Below, piece by piece: positions 6,951 to 8,413 of a stretch of 8,413 bases of DNA. Under the pieces are notes generated by a model, which was not told the DNA's origin, made no database searches, and worked only from the letters and a program-made list of their open reading frames with translations. The stretch is from contig JADFOM010000092.1 in the NCBI GenBank assembly GCA_022562835.1, forward strand, positions 1 to 8,413, in the 5' to 3' direction. How positions within the stretch are numbered: the stretch's first letter is position 1; every line of letters begins with the position of its first letter. Origin of the DNA: Acidobacteriota bacterium (GTDB taxonomy: Bacteria; Actinomycetota; Acidimicrobiia; Acidimicrobiales; SHLQ01). The position numbers and the translations under genes were made by a program.

Positions 6951-6989
6951 CCATCACACACAGTTCACAACAAACACACCACACACCAA
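6951..6989 (+). other. A/C-rich, nearly G-free leader before the oxygenase gene
   Basis: The stretch directly after the regulator's stop is made almost only of A and C in CACA-type runs with a single G, unlike the GC-rich surroundings. Such RNA is unstructured and may keep the following ribosome binding site open. No promoter hexamers are visible in the 67-base gap, so the oxygenase gene is probably read from the regulator's promoter. Confidence 0.4.
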
Positions 6990-7007
6990 GCGGGCGATCA
7001 GCCCAAA

Positions 7008-7012
7008 GGGGA
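7008..7012 (+). promoter_or_regulatory. Ribosome binding site of the carotenoid oxygenase gene
   Basis: GGGGA, preceded by AAA, ends five bases before ATG 7018. It is a good Shine-Dalgarno match and decides this start. Confidence 0.65.
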
Positions 7013-7017
7013 ACGTA

Positions 7018-8413
7018 ATGACTGCAACCGAAGTAGAGCTCGACCCGCGTGGCCAGGGCGATGATGCCCCATGGCATTTGATCGGGAGCCGCAAGCCGGT
7101 GTCCGACGAGGTCACGGTGACCGAACTCGAGGTCCGGGGCACGATCCCTCCGGAACTTAATGGCCGCTACATCCGAAACACCGCAAACCCGCAGACCGGT
7201 TATACCCAGCATTGGTTCATCGGTGACGGCATGTTGCACGGCATGGAACTCGCCGACGGCAAGGCCAACTGGTATCGCAACCGCTATGTCCGCACTCCGC
7301 AGTTCGACCATCCGGGGGCGGATCGCACCGAGTTGGCACTCGACATGGAGACGCTCAAGTTCGATCACAGCGTTTCGGCAGCCAATACTCATATCATCGG
7401 TCACGGCGGCAAACTTCTGGCGCTCGAGGAAGGTGCGTTCCCCTACGAGGTGACCAAGACCCTCGACACAGTGGGCCCTTGCACGTTCGACGGAGCGCTG
7501 AGCGGCCCGTTCACCGCACACCCCAAGTTCTGCCCCGAAACCGGCGAGATGCTCGGTTTCGGCTACGCGCAATTCGAGCCCTACCTCACCTACTACCGGG
7601 TTGATCCGTCCGGCAAGATCGCACAAGCCACAGAGATCACCGTCAATGGTCCATCGATGATGCATGATTTCGCCGCGTCGAGGAACCACGCAATCTTCAT
7701 GGACCTTCCACTCGTGTTCGATCTTGAACTCGCCATGGCCGGCGGTATGCCGTTCCGCTGGGACGACGACTACGCAGCACGCATGGGCGTAATGCCGCGC
7801 AACGGGAGCGATGACCAGGTGAAGTGGTTCGACATCGACCCCTGCTTCGTATTCCACACCCTCAACGCACACGACGAGGGCGACGAAGTCGTCATGTACG
7901 GCTGTCGCACCGACGAGGTCTGGCGCGATGCCGACTCGATGTCGCTGGGCGACGACCCTGTCCCCGGCGCTGGTCCCTGTCTCACCGAGTGGCGCTTCAA
8001 CATGGCTACAGGAAAGGCAACCGAACGCCGCCTCGACGATGACGCTGCAGAATTTCCCCGTATCCCGGCGGATCAACAGGGTTTCAAATCACAGTACGGA
8101 TACACGATCGGGCTCGGCGGCAACTCCGAGGGCGCTGACGGTATGGGTGCGCAGCTGTTCAAGTACAACCTCGCCGACGGGACCAAGGAAGTTCACACGT
8201 TCCCGGCTGGCCACGAACCCGGTGAGGCCGTGTTCGTTGGGGCCGAAGGTGCTACCAACGAGGACGACGGCTACATGATGACTTACGTGTATCAGGCACA
8301 AACCGACACGAGCTACCTCGCGATCCTGGACGCCTCCAACTTTGGAGCCGATCCGATTGCCGAGGTCCATGTGCCGCGACGCATCGTTTCCGGGTTCCAC
8401 ACAAGTTGGATCC
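7018..8413 (+). CDS. Carotenoid oxygenase family protein (carotenoid/apocarotenoid or stilbene cleavage type), 3' truncated
   Basis: The frame runs from ATG 7018 to the window edge without a stop, giving 465 residues and one extra base. It is a member of the RPE65/carotenoid cleavage oxygenase family: non-heme iron(II) enzymes with a seven-bladed propeller that split conjugated carbon-carbon double bonds with O2. All four iron ligands are visible: His168 (TAHPKF), His216 (MMHDFA), His280 (FHTLNAH) and His461 (GFHTSW). Second-shell glutamates are probably Glu138 (ALEEG) and Glu403 (GEAVFV). Other family landmarks are GRYIRNTANP and HWFIGDGMLHGMEL near the N-terminus. Bacterial members are roughly 480-500 residues, so only a short C-terminal piece is missing. 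No signal peptide is seen. Substrates in the family include carotenoids, apocarotenoids, lignostilbenes and isoeugenol, and the sequence does not decide between them. The gene is probably co-transcribed with the TetR gene 67 bases upstream. Confidence 0.93.
   Translation, partial: MTATEVELDPRGQGDDAPWHLIGSRKPVSDEVTVTELEVRGTIPPELNGRYIRNTANPQTGYTQHWFIGDGMLHGMELADGKANWYRNRYVRTPQFDHPGADRTELALDMETLKFDHSVSAANTHIIGHGGKLLALEEGAFPYEVTKTLDTVGPCTFDGALSGPFTAHPKFCPETGEMLGFGYAQFEPYLTYYRVDPSGKIAQATEITVNGPSMMHDFAASRNHAIFMDLPLVFDLELAMAGGMPFRWDDDYAARMGVMPRNGSDDQVKWFDIDPCFVFHTLNAHDEGDEVVMYGCRTDEVWRDADSMSLGDDPVPGAGPCLTEWRFNMATGKATERRLDDDAAEFPRIPADQQGFKSQYGYTIGLGGNSEGADGMGAQLFKYNLADGTKEVHTFPAGHEPGEAVFVGAEGATNEDDGYMMTYVYQAQTDTSYLAILDASNFGADPIAEVHVPRRIVSGFHTSWI

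Noticed and set aside
6992..7004. Small hairpin GGGC/GCCC before the oxygenase ribosome binding site, considered as an attenuator or riboswitch element
   Set aside because: A four-base stem with a five-base loop is too weak and common in GC-rich DNA, and no conserved riboswitch core is visible.
6943..8076. A 377-codon open frame on the - strand opposite the oxygenase gene
   Set aside because: Its translation has no recognisable domain, while the + strand frame carries the full carotenoid oxygenase motif set with a good ribosome binding site. Long antisense frames are common in GC-rich coding DNA.

Overview
The window is GC-rich with densely packed genes, all on the + strand. Gene content and style (a fused LivH-LivM permease, a FadD-type acyl-CoA ligase and a SnoaL-like protein inside a liv operon, then a TetR regulator and a carotenoid-cleavage-type oxygenase) suggest an actinobacterium, perhaps of the Acidimicrobiia or Mycobacteriales type. 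This assignment rests on reading the sequence alone; no marker gene is present.

Region 1 (1-6144) is one tight operon entered in mid-gene. It holds the C-terminal part of a branched-chain-amino-acid-type solute-binding protein, a fused LivH-LivM permease, a small SnoaL/NTF2-like protein, an AMP-forming acyl-CoA synthetase, and the two ATPases LivG and LivF. After a 40-base gap behind the binding protein, every junction is an overlap (11, 8, 4 and 4 bases), so the two non-transport genes are translated as part of the transporter operon. A transporter of this family with an acyl-CoA ligase built in points to uptake of a carboxylic acid (aromatic, terpenoid or fatty-acid-like) that becomes a CoA thioester on entry, rather than simple leucine/valine uptake.

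Region 2 (6145-6323) is the only sizeable intergenic stretch. It holds a very long near-perfect hairpin (6154-6228) that separates the two transcription units. A perfect 13-base inverted repeat with a 5-base spacer (6232-6262) follows at once, and its left arm ends in a consensus -35 hexamer. This is a strong candidate for an autoregulatory TetR operator. A 19-codon reading frame ends in an ATGA overlap with the regulator's start.

Region 3 (6324-8413) holds the TetR-family regulator and, 67 bases downstream behind an A/C-rich leader and a good ribosome binding site, an iron-dependent carotenoid oxygenase family enzyme. The window edge cuts this gene just after its fourth iron-ligand histidine. 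The simplest joint reading is a regulated module in which the oxygenase splits a conjugated or styrene-type double bond and the upstream operon imports and activates a carboxylic acid related to that chemistry. The substrate cannot be read from the sequence.
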